NCBI GenBank assembly: GCA_964036665.1
Contig: OZ038530.1
Coordinates: 23,396,001 to 23,460,000 of the forward strand
Direction of reading: 5' to 3'
Source: Gordius sp. MW1
Taxonomy: Eukaryota; Nematomorpha; Gordioida; Gordea; Gordiidae
Length of the DNA: 64,000 bases
The notes beneath the pieces were generated by a model, which saw only the letters and a list, made by a program, of their open reading frames with translations, was not told the DNA's origin and did not search any database. The position numbers and the translations under genes are program-made. Below, piece after piece: positions 11,746 through 21,658 of this stretch. Each line of letters begins with the position of its first letter. The first letter of the stretch is position 1.

Positions 11746-13349
11746 GCCCACCCCCCCCCCCCCCGGGAGAGAAAGAGGGTAAAAAATAAGAAGAGGGGCG
11801 AATCACCCCCCCCCCCCCCAAAGAGGGTAAAAAAATAAGGGGGGGGGGGTGGCAAACAACCCCCCTGCCGACCCTCTCCCCCGCATCAGAAAGAGGGTAA
11901 AAAAATAAGGGGGAGGGGCAAAAAACCCCCTCCCCCTCTCCCCCGCATCAGAAAGAGGGTATGAAATTAGGGGGGAAAAAACACCCCACCCCCCCCCCCC
12001 CGGGTGAGAAAGAGGGTAAAAAAAGGGGAGGGGGCAAAACACCCCCCCCCTCTCCCCCGCATCAAAAACAGGGTAAAAAATTAAGGGGCGGGGCAAAACA
12101 CCCCCCCCCCCCCCTCCCCGGGTGAGAAAGAGGGTAAAAAAGGGGGGGGGGGGCAAAACACCCCCTCTCCCCCGCATCAGAAAGAGGGTAAAAAATTAAG
12201 GGGGGGGGGGGCACCCGGGTGAGAAAAAGGATAAAAAAAATGGGGGGGGGGGCAAAATACCCCCTGCCCCCCCATCAGAAAGAGAGTAAAAAATTAGGGG
12301 GGGGGCAAAACACCCCCCTCTCCCCCGCATCAGAAAGAGGGTAAAAAAAAAGGGGGGAGGGCAAGGGGGGGGGGCAAAACACCCCCCTGCCCCCCCCCAT
12401 CAGAAAGAGAGTAAAAAATTAGGGGGGGGGGGCAAAACACCCCCCCCCTCCCCGGGTGAGAAAGAAGGTAAACCATTAAGGGGGGGGGGGCAAAACACCC
12501 CCCTGCTTCTCCCCTCTCCCCCGCATCCGAAAGAGGGTAAAAAATTAGGGGGGGGGGCAAAACACCCCCCCCCCCCATCAGAAAGAGTGTAAAAAATTAG
12601 GGGGGGGGGCAAAACACCCCCCCTCCCCCCCCCCCCCCTTGGGTGTGAAAGAGGGTAAAAAATAGGGGGGGGGGGGCAAAACACCCCCCTGCCCCCCCCC
12701 CCCCCCCATTAGAAAGAGAGTTAAAAATTAGGGGGGGGCAAAACACCCCCCTCTCCCCCGCATCAGAAAGAGGGTAAAAAATAAGGGGGGGCAAAACATC
12801 CCCCTGCCCCCCCCCCATCAGAAAGAGAGTAAAAAATTAGGGGGGGGGGGGCAAAACACACCTGCCCCCCTCCCCCCCCCCCCCCCCCCCCGGGTGAGAA
12901 AGAGGGTAAAAAATAAGGAGGGGGCGGCAAAACACCCCCCTGCCCCCCCCCCCCCCCCCGGGTGAGAAAGAGGGTAAAAAATAGGGGGGGGGGGCAAAAC
13001 ACCCCCTGCCTCCCCCCCCCATCAGAAAGAGAGTAAATGCCCCCCCCTCCCCGGGTGAGAAAGAGGGTAAAAAATTAGGGGGGGGGGGGCAAAACACCCC
13101 CCTGCCCCCCCCCCCCCCCTCTCCCCCGCATCAGAAAGAGGGTAAAAAATTAAGGGGGGGGGCAAAACACCCCCCCCCCCATCAGAAAGAGAGTAAAAAA
13201 TTAGGGGGGGGCAAAACACCCCCCTGCCCCCCTCCTTCCCGGGTGAGAAAGAGGGTAAAAAATAAGGGGGGGGGGGGGCAAACACCCCACCTACCCGCCG
13301 TTCTTCCCTAGGTGAGAAAGAGGGTAAAAAATAAAGGGGGGGGGGGGCA
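11746..13349. repeat. Subterminal tandem array of G-run/C-run units, right arm (mirror orientation)
   Basis: About 25 units that are the reverse complement of the left-arm units: G run, CAAAACACCCCCC, C run, variant block (CCCGGGTGAGAAAGAGGG, CCCCGCATCAGAAAGAGGG or CCCCCATCAGAAAGAGAG), TAAAAAATTA or TAAAAAATAA, G run. The same three subtypes occur as on the left, but this array is about 550 bp longer, so the arms have expanded or contracted independently. The mirror arrangement makes the whole transposon capable of folding into a very long stem. Confidence 0.88.
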
Positions 13350-13826
13350 AATCTTCACAAAATTTTTTTTATAAATAAAACATATTGATTCACTAACTAC
13401 TTCTATAATGCATAATAATTAACTATAATTTACTGAATTTACTAGATTGTGACGTCATGATACATTTATTTTTATTTTCTTAAATTAAAAGTTCATTACC
13501 TAAACCTAAATACACAAATATGATGAATAATATAAACAAATTGATATATTTGCATGCCCAACCCAAAACGACCAAAACCAAACCAAAAGGTAAATAATAT
13601 TATCCACCCAAACCCTTTAGCTGTTTAATACAGCCAAACCTAAACGCCAAAGGTGCCCCAAAAAAAAACACCCAAAACGCTTTGGGTGTTTTTTACGAAA
13701 ACGCCAAACGCCAAAGCCCTCCCAAGAAAATTCACCTAACACTGAAAAGGTTGGGTGAAAATATACGCCAACAACTAAGCCTAGCGATACGCTGGGAAAA
13801 ACCAGCCAGCCGTTTTTACAACACTA
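13350..13826. repeat. Right terminal inverted repeat of the 8.6-kb hAT
   Basis: Reverse complement of 5221-5681 with few differences (for example TGACGTCA at 13451-13458, the paired CACCCAAAACGC/GGGTGTTTT hairpin, and the outer ACAACACTA). It ends at 13826, followed by the target duplication GTGGAAGC. Divergence is again greatest in the outer 60 bp. Confidence 0.85.
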
Positions 13827-13834
13827 GTGGAAGC

Positions 13835-15330
13835 CAACGTTTTTCACTAAGCATTGATTAATAGATTGCTAACTAGACTACTCTGCCTTATAAAAGCACG
13901 TCTGCTATTTATAAAACAAATAAATTTTAACATTTTTATTATTTTAAGACTAAATATACATAATATAATTTAAAAGCATTATTTAATTAGAAATTGTTAG
14001 AAGCTTATCGCACAATCTTAGGAAATAGTTTTAAAAAAACATTACTTGAATAAAACAATTGATAAACCTTCACTAGCAAATCTTTTTTTTACATTCATAA
14101 TTTTTTTTATTGTGAAATAGAGGTTTATTTCCTAATAATATATAAATTTAGAAAAAAAATTTGAATGAATAATATTGTTAATTGAAACTACAAATTAGCA
14201 TAAATAAAATGTTATTGATTTAAAATAAGATATCTTTAGTTAATTTATGCAAACACATTTTAAAGTTTGATATGAAACATTAAAATTCAAGGTATTTGAC
14301 TATAACATTGGATTTATAAACAAGAATTATACCTGTTTAACATATCTAATGGTCAATTGTCCACCCCTACCTTCTATATTAACTCATTCCAATCAGCTAA
14401 ACTTAGATCTTCCCTCTTTTTCACTTACTCTTTAAGTTAGCTAATATACTCCTTTAAATGAATATTATAAAATAACAATGACATTATGTTTAAAACAACT
14501 ACCTTAAGGCTATAAAATTATTAATGGCACATTAAATTTATACATGGTTTTTAACAGTATTAAATAGAAAAGGTTAATTAACAATAAAATATAAAAAATG
14601 GGCAAAATCATTATTCATGTTAATTTGCCATCTTTTTTTTCTGACTTAAGAGCCAAGTATAGGTTTAAACGACAATACTGATTTTGATTAAAAACAATAA
14701 ACATTTGGTCAAAAATTTATTATATTAATTTTCACAAGGCTCTTTATTAATGAATCAAATAAGTTATGTTAAAATTAATCATTTCATTTCTGTTCCTGTA
14801 ACAGACTTATTTTCCTTGATTAATATGTACCATATTAATATTCATCATTTTTTGTAGGGCTCATAGTTGCTAATAAAACAATGAGTATTTACAAAATATA
14901 AAATAAGTTACAATGGTCTGTTCCTTGTACGCTGTGGCAAGCATCTAACATAAGTTGTGCATCATTTAGAGAACTTTAAAGATGTTTTTAAACATTTAAA
15001 AAAATAACTTTGGGGCATATGCATACTGGCTGGCACAGATATATTAGAGGCACAAACATCGCCTAATACAATCAATATAAATCTAATATAAAGTTACATA
15101 AGGGAGTATATATCTGGGATTGCACAGGTATATTAGAGGTAAAAACATCACCTAGCATAGCAATCAATATAATTATGACATAAAGTTACTTGACAACATT
15201 CTACTATTTTTGAGCATTGATCTAAAATTATCAATCGGACTACAAAGATTTATAATGTGATTAAATTGACAAAAAATTACTTTGAATATTTGTGGTTGAA
15301 GATGAAGCTAAGATTGAACTTGTTGTACTT
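13835..15330. other. A+T-rich intergenic stretch
   Basis: No coding exon was recognised. It contains a degenerate direct duplication at about 15010-15200: the segment CACAGRTATATTAGAGG followed by a CATCRCCTA block and ATAAAGTTAC occurs twice, spaced about 105 bases. Otherwise unremarkable. Confidence 0.4.
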
Positions 15331-15557
15331 ACAACTATAAAATTTTAACCAATTTGCATAATATTTACTTGGAATGGATGAGATATATGAGGTGAAATGG
15401 GGTGCCAAGATTGAACTATTAGCATATTCACTTGTTTGATGTGGTATTTGTATTTACAACTATAAAATTTAAACCAATGTGCATAATATTTACTTGAAAT
15501 GGATGAGATATATGAGGTGGAATGGAATGCCAAGATTGAACTATTAGCATATTAACG
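15331..15557. repeat. Two-copy tandem duplication of about 127 bp
   Basis: Copies starting near 15331 and 15458 share ACAACTATAAAATTT, CAATTTGCATAATATTTACTTG (CAATGTGC in the second), GGATGAGATATATGAGGTG and the end CCAAGATTGAACTATTAGCATATT. They differ by a few substitutions. The second copy abuts the FLYWCH-like fragment on the minus strand. Confidence 0.8.
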
Positions 15558-15764
15558 AATATTAGAGATGTCATTCAATATACTTTGTTGTGGTATATTG
15601 AGATGCTCTTTGGTCACCAAAAATGAATTTGCATATTTTATAGCCCTCCCAGGACATTTTTTATTTCTACAACGCAGGTAGATTTGAGAATTTTTTCCTG
15701 TTTTATATTTGGTATAATGATAATTATTAAAACTATAAATAGGTTGATTTTTTTGAGTTAACAT
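15552..15764 (-). pseudogene. FLYWCH-type zinc-finger fragment
   Basis: A 70-codon frame on the minus strand resembles a FLYWCH zinc finger, a DNA-binding module common in MULE transposases and some host factors. Visible features are an aromatic start (YSFNNYHYTKYK), the middle IYLRCRNKKCPGRA with the two cysteines, and a later EHLNIP where families normally have H-x-H, so the last zinc ligand appears lost. No further domain follows before the stop, and the downstream sequence is a tandem duplication. It is most likely a transposon or gene relic; a small host exon is possible. Confidence 0.4.
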
Positions 15765-17589
15765 GTTATTCGGAAATTAAAAATTTGAAGTTGGCGCTAA
15801 ATATCGACAAATTTGGTGATCTTCTTGGTGATCTTAAGATCACCATTTGCCTTTAAAAACTTTGCCTTTACAAACGAAACGGTGTAAATCAAGCAAGTTA
15901 TATAACTGTGATTCAAAATATTTTATTTAGCGAGAACGTGGTAAATCTTATAAAACCCCTGAGTTTGTTAATGCAGCTTTTACGATTTTTAATATTTAGA
16001 GACAAAAGCTTCTAAACAAATTATTTTAAAGTTTAATTACATAATTTAAAAAAAGTCAATTGAAAATACACAGTCCTAAAGATGTTTATCTACTTGGTCC
16101 TATCATAAAAATATAGTTTTCATAGTCTATCCGACGATTTATTACTTCTCCAATCATTTATTTACAAGTATACACTAGGGTTAAGTTTTTTATACAACAA
16201 GTTTTGCTACACATTAAATTTTTATTGATATAAGACAAAGATCATACTATTATTAATTGAGACATTTTTATAGAAATGCCAACGTCACCATGTATTATAT
16301 AATTATGGTATACCTCCTTTCCTCCCCATTTTTTCCCTTACGTGTGTGTTACTTTTCTTCCCCCCCCCACGCGCTTGTACGTGTGTTATTCCTTCCCCCA
16401 TATATTATTATTTATCATCACGCATCATTGAATTTTGTATACGCGTACACAACGCGTACTTTATCGATAATTTATATATATTCAATTATAAATTGTTTTC
16501 CTCTTTGAAATAGCCTGAATAAATAAACGAACGATGTAAGGTGAAAAGATTTAATAAAACAAGTATTCCGCCTTCGGAAGACTTATAAATGGTGACCATC
16601 CTGAATGTAAAATTTTTTCGCTGCCGGCACAATAAATCCCACACTCCCTATATTTGTAAATCGTTTCCCCAGGATACGAAAATAATAAAAAGGGCTTCAC
16701 CCTATGATCTTACATTTTCCACCTCGCATTACTCGATGTTCATTTTTAAACTAATAAATTGTTGAAATTTGAAATTTTGCATTTCTGCTCAGAACTCTAA
16801 TGTTTAACTTGAGCTCTTAAAATCTATATTTTGTACATAGTTACTAATGTAACTTAAACCATCTGGTTAACAACGTAGATTTATTTCGATACTCCCATTT
16901 TAGAATATTATTTATTAAGAACTATTGCTGTTAAGTCCTCCCCAAAAAGGGGAGGCCTATATTGGATAAGTAATAGATTATTTGACTTCCAGTATCAACT
17001 TTATTTCGACTTTAAAATTTATTTCAACTTTTTCAACTTTTTTTAACTAAATTACAACATCTCGTATTCAAAGTAGTAACAATAATGATCAGGGATGAGG
17101 TAATCAGATTAGGCGTAAATAACGATAAAGCACAAATAATAATGATAAGCGCATCAATAATGATAAACGACGAAAGTAACAAACAAAATCATCGTGATTC
17201 TAAAATCTATTAATAAACGCGTGGAGGATAATTTTATGGGTAAGGTAATAAAACTACTAACATGACATTTAAATTTGGCTAAACGCGTTGAGGATAATTT
17301 CATGCTAACATATCTGGCCTTATGCCACAGTTGCATTTTATACAGATCTCTACACTTTGTGACATTGTATTTTACAAAAATTTCAAGTTGTCTAAATCAA
17401 ATAAAAATTGTTATTAATACTCATTATGCCTTAAATGCCTTATCACCAATAACGAAAATGCTGGTATTTAAAATAGAAAATCAATTCAATTTAAAGATTG
17501 GCAATAAGTAAATTGAGATTAGGTAAAATTCCCTAGACAGTTTATATCTTTAAAGTAGGATATATTCAAACAAATTTGATAAAGGTTTA
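15765..17589. other. Intergenic stretch without recognised genes
   Basis: A+T-rich with short pyrimidine-rich patches (16310-16400). Around 17217-17310 a short near-repeat occurs twice (ACGCGTKGAGGATAATTT, about 62 bases apart). No ORF with protein-like composition was found. Confidence 0.35.
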
Positions 17590-17597
17590 GTGATTTG

Positions 17598-17763
17598 CAT
17601 GGACGTAGCCAATGGAGGGCAGGGAGAGACAGCTTGCTTACCCCCTTTAAATCCGAAAATTTGTTGAAATTTCTAAAATTTATGGCTGAAATCAAAAATG
17701 AGCATTTAGCCCCTATCTATATTATTTTGCCCCCCTCTAATCCCAATGCTGGCTACGCCCATG
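17598..17763. mobile_element. ATGGGCGTAGCC MITE, complete copy with perfect 8-bp target duplication
   Basis: 166-bp element with inverted ends CATGGACGTAGCCA and TGGCTACGCCCATG. It is flanked on both sides by GTGATTTG (17590-17597 and 17764-17771), a perfect 8-bp target duplication typical of hAT elements. The interior has the family marks: a CCCCCTTTAAATCC block near the left, CCCCTATCTATATTATTTTGCCCCCC near the right. No coding capacity. Confidence 0.88.
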
Positions 17764-17771
17764 GTGATTTG

Positions 17772-17912
17772 TAGTGATGCGAAAAAACGGAGAAATTTCT
17801 CGGTCTCGAAAAACCGAGACGAGAATGTGAAAACTGACCCGAGACCAAGACGAGATTTTTTCGGTGAGATCTCGACTTTTTGCTGATCATTAAATTTTAG
17901 TAAATCATTGTG
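17772..17912. repeat. Isolated hAT-like end with CGAGAC motif cluster
   Basis: Starts TAGTGATGCGAAAAAACGG and then contains repeated, partly inverted CTCGGTCTCG/CGAGACGAGA/CCGAGACC/GAGATCTCGA motifs within 120 bases. Such clustered short motifs behind a TAGTG end are typical of subterminal regions of some hAT families. No matching right end was found, so this is probably a fragment. Confidence 0.45.
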
Positions 17913-18096
17913 TATTTTAATTTGCATGATTTATTTTTAAGATATTAAATGTAAATTAATATGATTAGAATATATTTAATACTAGCTGACCCGGCAAACG
18001 TTGTTTTGCCCTATTAAAAATATTAAAAAAATAAAAAATTTAAATAAGAAAAAAACTACCAATTAATATCTATATGTTCTACTTTTTACATTTTTT

Positions 18097-18716
18097 AAAA
18101 CTTACATAAACGATGAGAATAAATCCTTTATGCGCCCGCCATCCCTTCTCTCCACCCCACCGTCCTTCGATTAGAAGATCTAGAAAAACATAATTTAGAG
18201 GATTTAGATTATCATAGTTTATAAACAGGAGAACATTTTTTAAAACTTACATAAACATTGAAAATAAATCCTTTATGCGCCCGCCATCCCTCCTCTCCAC
18301 CCCACCGTCCTTCGATTGGAAGATCTGGAAAAACATAATTTAGAGGATTTAGATTATCATAGTTTATAAACAGGAGAAATTTTGTCTATTTTTACATTTT
18401 TTGAAATTTACATAAACGATGAAAATAAATCCTTTATGCGCCCGCCATCTCTCCTCTCCACCCCACCGTCCTACGATTGGAAGATCTGGAAAAACATAAT
18501 TTTGACAATTAAGATTATCATAGTTTATAAACAGGAGAAATTTTGTCTATTTTTACATTTTATGAAACTTACATAAACGATGAAAATAAATCCTTTATGC
18601 GCCCGCCATCCCTCCTCTCCACCCCACCGTCCTTCGATTGGAAGATCTGGAAAAACATAGAGGATTTAGATTATCATAGTTTATAAACAGGAGAAATTTT
18701 GTCTATTTTTATTTGG
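18097..18716. repeat. Four-unit tandem array, period about 143-162 bp
   Basis: Each unit contains ACTTACATAAACGATGAAAA, TCCTTTATGCGCCCGCCATC, CTCCACCCCACCGTCCTTCG, GAAGATCTGGAAAAACATA and TTTATAAACAGGAGAA. Unit starts are near 18097, 18240, 18401 and 18563; the spacing changes because of a 19-base insertion (TTTTGTCTATTTTTACATT) in the later units. Confidence 0.88.
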
Positions 18717-18730
18717 TAAAGAGTATATTA

Positions 18731-19345
18731 AAATTTATTAACCCCTCAAAAACTACTGGACCGATTTGGCTTGAACAAATTTTAAAACATGCTCCGGAGT
18801 ATAGGGAATAAAGTATGCAATTTTGAGCCAAATCGGTCCAGTAGTTTTTGAGGGACGTCTTTATTAAGTGTCAAAACGTATAAACCAACGTATAAAACAA
18901 AAAATCGTGACCCCTCGAAAACTACTGGACCGATTTGGCTCGAACAAATCTAAAACATGCTCCGAATTATGGGGAATAAAGTATGAAATTTTGAGCCAAA
19001 TCGGTCGAGTAGTTTTTGAGGGACGTCTTTATTAAGTGTCAAAACGTATAAACCAACGTATAAAACAAAAAAAACGTAGCCCCTCGAAAACTACTGGACC
19101 GATTTGGCTCGAACAAATCTTAAAACATGCTCCGAAGTATAGGGAATAAACTGTGAAATTTTGAGCCAAATCGGTCTAGTAGTTTTTGAGGGACGTCTTT
19201 ATTAAGTGCCAAAATGTATAAAACAAAAGAACGTGACCCCTCAAAAACTACTGGACCGATTTGGCTCAAACAAATCTTAAAACATGCTCCAGAGTATGGG
19301 GAATAAACTGTGAAATTTTGAGCCAAATCGGTCTGTTAGTTTTCC
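18731..19345. repeat. Four-unit tandem array whose units fold as hairpins
   Basis: Each unit starts with ACCCCTCAAAAACTACTGGA, CCGATTTGGCT, and about 50 bases later carries its reverse complement, AGCCAAATCGGTCCAGTAGT, TTTTGAGGG. Every unit can therefore form a stem of about 30 bp with a loop of about 45. A linker (GACGTCTTTATTAAGTGTCAAAACGTATAA-type) separates the units. The last unit is truncated at TCGGTCTGTTAGTTTTCC. Confidence 0.88.
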
Positions 19346-19469
19346 AAATTTGGTGGTGGCATAGATACAAACAAACACAATCAAACAAACACACAAACAT
19401 ACATACATAGTTTCATTTTTATATATAAGATTAAAAAAACAACTAATTGTAGTAAATATTTAAAACTTG

Positions 19470-19514
19470 GCGAATTTAGAGGGGGGCAGCTACCCCTCCC
19501 TGCCTACGCCTATG
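19470..19514. mobile_element. ATGGGCGTAGCC MITE, right-end fragment
   Basis: The stretch AATTTAGAGGGGGGCAGCTA, CCCCTCCCTG, CCTACGCCTATG matches the right end of the MITE family, with the terminal ATGGGCGTAGCC diverged. The left end was not found; possibly it was cut off by the neighbouring insertion. Confidence 0.5.
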
Positions 19515-20474
19515 CAACGTTTGATAAAAATTTGAAATCATGATTTGATAGGGTACCATGCAACATCATCTCGCGTGCGCTAAAACCAATAACTAAACAC
19601 CTTTGTTTCACTAGATAAGACCAATTTAAGATTGTAACTGGGGTTCATTTCGCTAAAAGTAGGAACAACTAACGACTTTAACTCTACCCCAACTTCTTTA
19701 AAATATCTAATCAAATTCATTAATATTATGAATATTTCTTAAATACCACTCGTACATTTTATATCAATTTGTTAAAAAATTCGTCAATCCTCAAATTGAA
19801 ACAAAAAAATAAAGTGATTACTATTTTATATCTCCCGTATGCGAAGTAGAAAGGTAAAAAGGATGATGATCGACTGACTCTGCTCTCTTTTTCGAATTTC
19901 GACAAAGCCTACAGGTCTACTAAAACCTCAGCTCAGGTCAACCAAACAAACCCAGCCCTTTTTACAGCACTAATGCGAAGAGTATGGCAATAAACGCAAA
20001 TTAAAAAAAATAAATATTGCTTTATTAGTATACAAAAAATGAGGAGATAAAGAAGATGGCCGAAATACAAAACAGCGTGGTCGTTCATTGTGTGATGAAG
20101 GTGACTCGAACAACAACGAAAAATGAGAATATGAATAATATTATCATTATATATATACATCATTAGGTGGAGGAGTGACTGTAATTTGAGGCTACGATTA
20201 GAAATGCACAATTCGTTGTATTAGTAGTAGATTGGGGCGGGGGGGGGGGTATCACAAATGGAGAATCATTACTGATATAAAAATGCCAACGAGATGAGAC
20301 GATTCAAATGTATTGGGGGAGGGGGGGGGGGCGGGGAGGTGTGTGTATTTGTGTGCATTGTGATTTTATTTGAATCCGACAGAGTGCAAGGGCAAAAGGT
20401 GGGGGGCCTAACTCTTTGGTTTTATGCGGGTCTCTTCATTTACACATACTGCCTGCCATGCAACACTTGTAGGA

Positions 20475-21365
20475 TCAGGGTTGAGCAGATACCGTTATTT
20501 CTTGAGGTTCCAACAATTTTCTCAAATCCAAGCGAGCCATGTCGTTGGTCTTGTTATCATCGGGCCGCTGAGTAGCCAGGTCCAAAGCCATTCCCACACC
20601 CTGGCAATCCTGGTCAATGGGCTCAATCTGGCCAAAATTTGGAGAAGTATCACTAGTAGCGATATTCGTGTTGGTGGTCATCATCATCATCATAATACTG
20701 TGGTCGTCAGGTGAGGCAGTTTTGGGAACGACGTGTATATCGCGTTGTCCTACAACAACCACATCTCGTTGCTTTCGTCGTATTTCATCGCGGCGTTTGG
20801 ATGAGGGGGCAGCAGTGGCAGTTGAGGGAACTCGGAGGAGGGGGAAAGTGGATGGAGTGGTGGACATTGAAGAATTAGCAAGTGGCCTCCTGGATGAAGA
20901 GGGGGGCACCGTTCTATTGGGTACGGGTACGATGTAAGTTCTTCGCACTTCGTCTTCCTCCTCCCCCTCTATTCGCTCCCCAACATTTAGGCGGGGATGG
21001 TTGTTGTTATGGGGGGTGGAGCGAGATAGCAGGTATAATTCTTCGCCGTCCGGTCGGGCTACGCTGACGGGCCATTGGCGATGTTGCATTGAGACGTGTG
21101 ACACTACAGCCTTCTTAGCTTTGTGTACGGGCCAGGGCCTTGATAGAGGAGAGTGTTGGTGTTGGTGAGGAGCAGTACCGACGATGTTGATTAGCTTGTC
21201 CTCCTCTCTAAGGCACCTCCTCGTCGTCGTGGTATGTGTTTGGTGTGGGTGAAGAAGGTAGGAGCAACCGACAACTATATCGTAATTGTCGTCATAGGTC
21301 AATGATTCTTCGGATGACGATGAAGAAGAGGAGCAACTCCCTAAGCTGATCTGAGGGTATCCCGA
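20475..21365 (-). CDS. Terminal exon of an unidentified gene (296 codons, C-terminus)
   Basis: A minus-strand frame is open for 296 codons from a good acceptor (TGTCATTTAG, then TCGGGATACC) at 21365 to a stop at 20475-20477. It is the longest non-transposon frame here outside the pol region. The protein is hydrophilic and low in recognisable motifs: a serine run followed by EESLTYDDNYD near the acceptor, an acidic EGEEEDE, a serine/threonine/proline-rich middle, a run of six methionines (from a CAT microsatellite read on the other strand), and the C-terminus KLLEPQEITVSAQP. No membrane segment was seen. It could be the cytoplasmic tail or disordered end of a larger protein whose other exons lie to the right. 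I do not recognise a family. A purely fortuitous frame in G+C-richer DNA cannot be excluded. Confidence 0.45.
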   Translation of the reverse strand, partial: SGYPQISLGSCSSSSSSSEESLTYDDNYDIVVGCSYLLHPHQTHTTTTRRCLREEDKLINIVGTAPHQHQHSPLSRPWPVHKAKKAVVSHVSMQHRQWPVSVARPDGEELYLLSRSTPHNNNHPRLNVGERIEGEEEDEVRRTYIVPVPNRTVPPSSSRRPLANSSMSTTPSTFPLLRVPSTATAAPSSKRRDEIRRKQRDVVVVGQRDIHVVPKTASPDDHSIMMMMMTTNTNIATSDTSPNFGQIEPIDQDCQGVGMALDLATQRPDDNKTNDMARLDLRKLLEPQEITVSAQP

Positions 21366-21521
21366 CTAAATGACACAAATCACATGGAATTAGAAATGAC
21401 GTTGATCAATTGACAAGAGATTGCAAAGAATAAGGAGCATACAAACCGCGAGGTGCAATTAAACGCATCTAAATATATTTATAACTATCCCTATTGATTT
21501 AAATTTTTGATGAGCCACGTT

Positions 21522-21658
21522 CATGTGCGTAACCAGGTTTGGAATTAGAGGGGGGAAGCAATATTCATGGGCAGTTAAAATAATTATAAAATTTGAAAGG
21601 ATTTCTGGATTAAAAGAGGGGCAACCGCCCCTCGTTGCCACTCCTTGGCTACGCCATG
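21522..21658. mobile_element. ATGGGCGTAGCC MITE, complete copy
   Basis: Ends CATGTGCGTAACCAG and CTTGGCTACGCCATG. The flanking 8-mers GCCACGTT and GCCACCTT match at 7 of 8 positions, independently supporting an 8-bp target duplication for the family. The interior has the typical GGGGCAACCGCCCCTC pattern. Confidence 0.8.

Larger units (their letters stand above)
5221..13826 (+). mobile_element. 8.6-kb hAT DNA transposon with perfect 8-bp target duplication
   Basis: The element starts TAGTGTTGTAAAAA and ends in the inverted TTTTTACAACACTA. It is flanked by a perfect 8-bp direct repeat GTGGAAGC at 5213-5220 and 13827-13834, the hAT hallmark. From outside inward it has: inverted ends of about 460-480 bp; arrays of G-run/C-run repeats in mirror orientation (5682-6737 and 11746-13349); and a unique core with a six-exon transposase on the plus strand (7289-10292). 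One younger element (7634-8615) is nested inside. At 8606 bp it is much longer than typical hAT elements of about 2.5-5 kb, mainly because of the arms. Perfect target duplication and open coding frame suggest a recent insertion. Confidence 0.92.
17983..19432. mobile_element. Repeat element beginning CTAGCTGACCCGGCAAACG, with two internal tandem arrays
   Basis: The 5' text CTAGCTGACCCGGCAAACG with TTGTTTTGCC is a motif I recognise from dispersed repeats of many arthropods and other invertebrates; its class assignment is uncertain. The element ends in (CAAACA)n/(CATA)n text and TTTATATATAAGATTAA. Between these lie two tandem arrays of four units each (18097-18716 and 18731-19345). No ORF encoding an enzyme is visible, so this copy is non-autonomous. 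Confidence 0.55.

Noticed and set aside
11803..13285. Minus-strand Pro/Gly-rich frames
   Set aside because: Translation of the right-arm array in mirror orientation; not genes.
20617..20937. Plus-strand frame opposite the 20475-21365 exon
   Set aside because: Shadow of the minus-strand frame with strand-biased valine/isoleucine runs from the microsatellite; one of the two must be false and the minus frame is longer with an acceptor.
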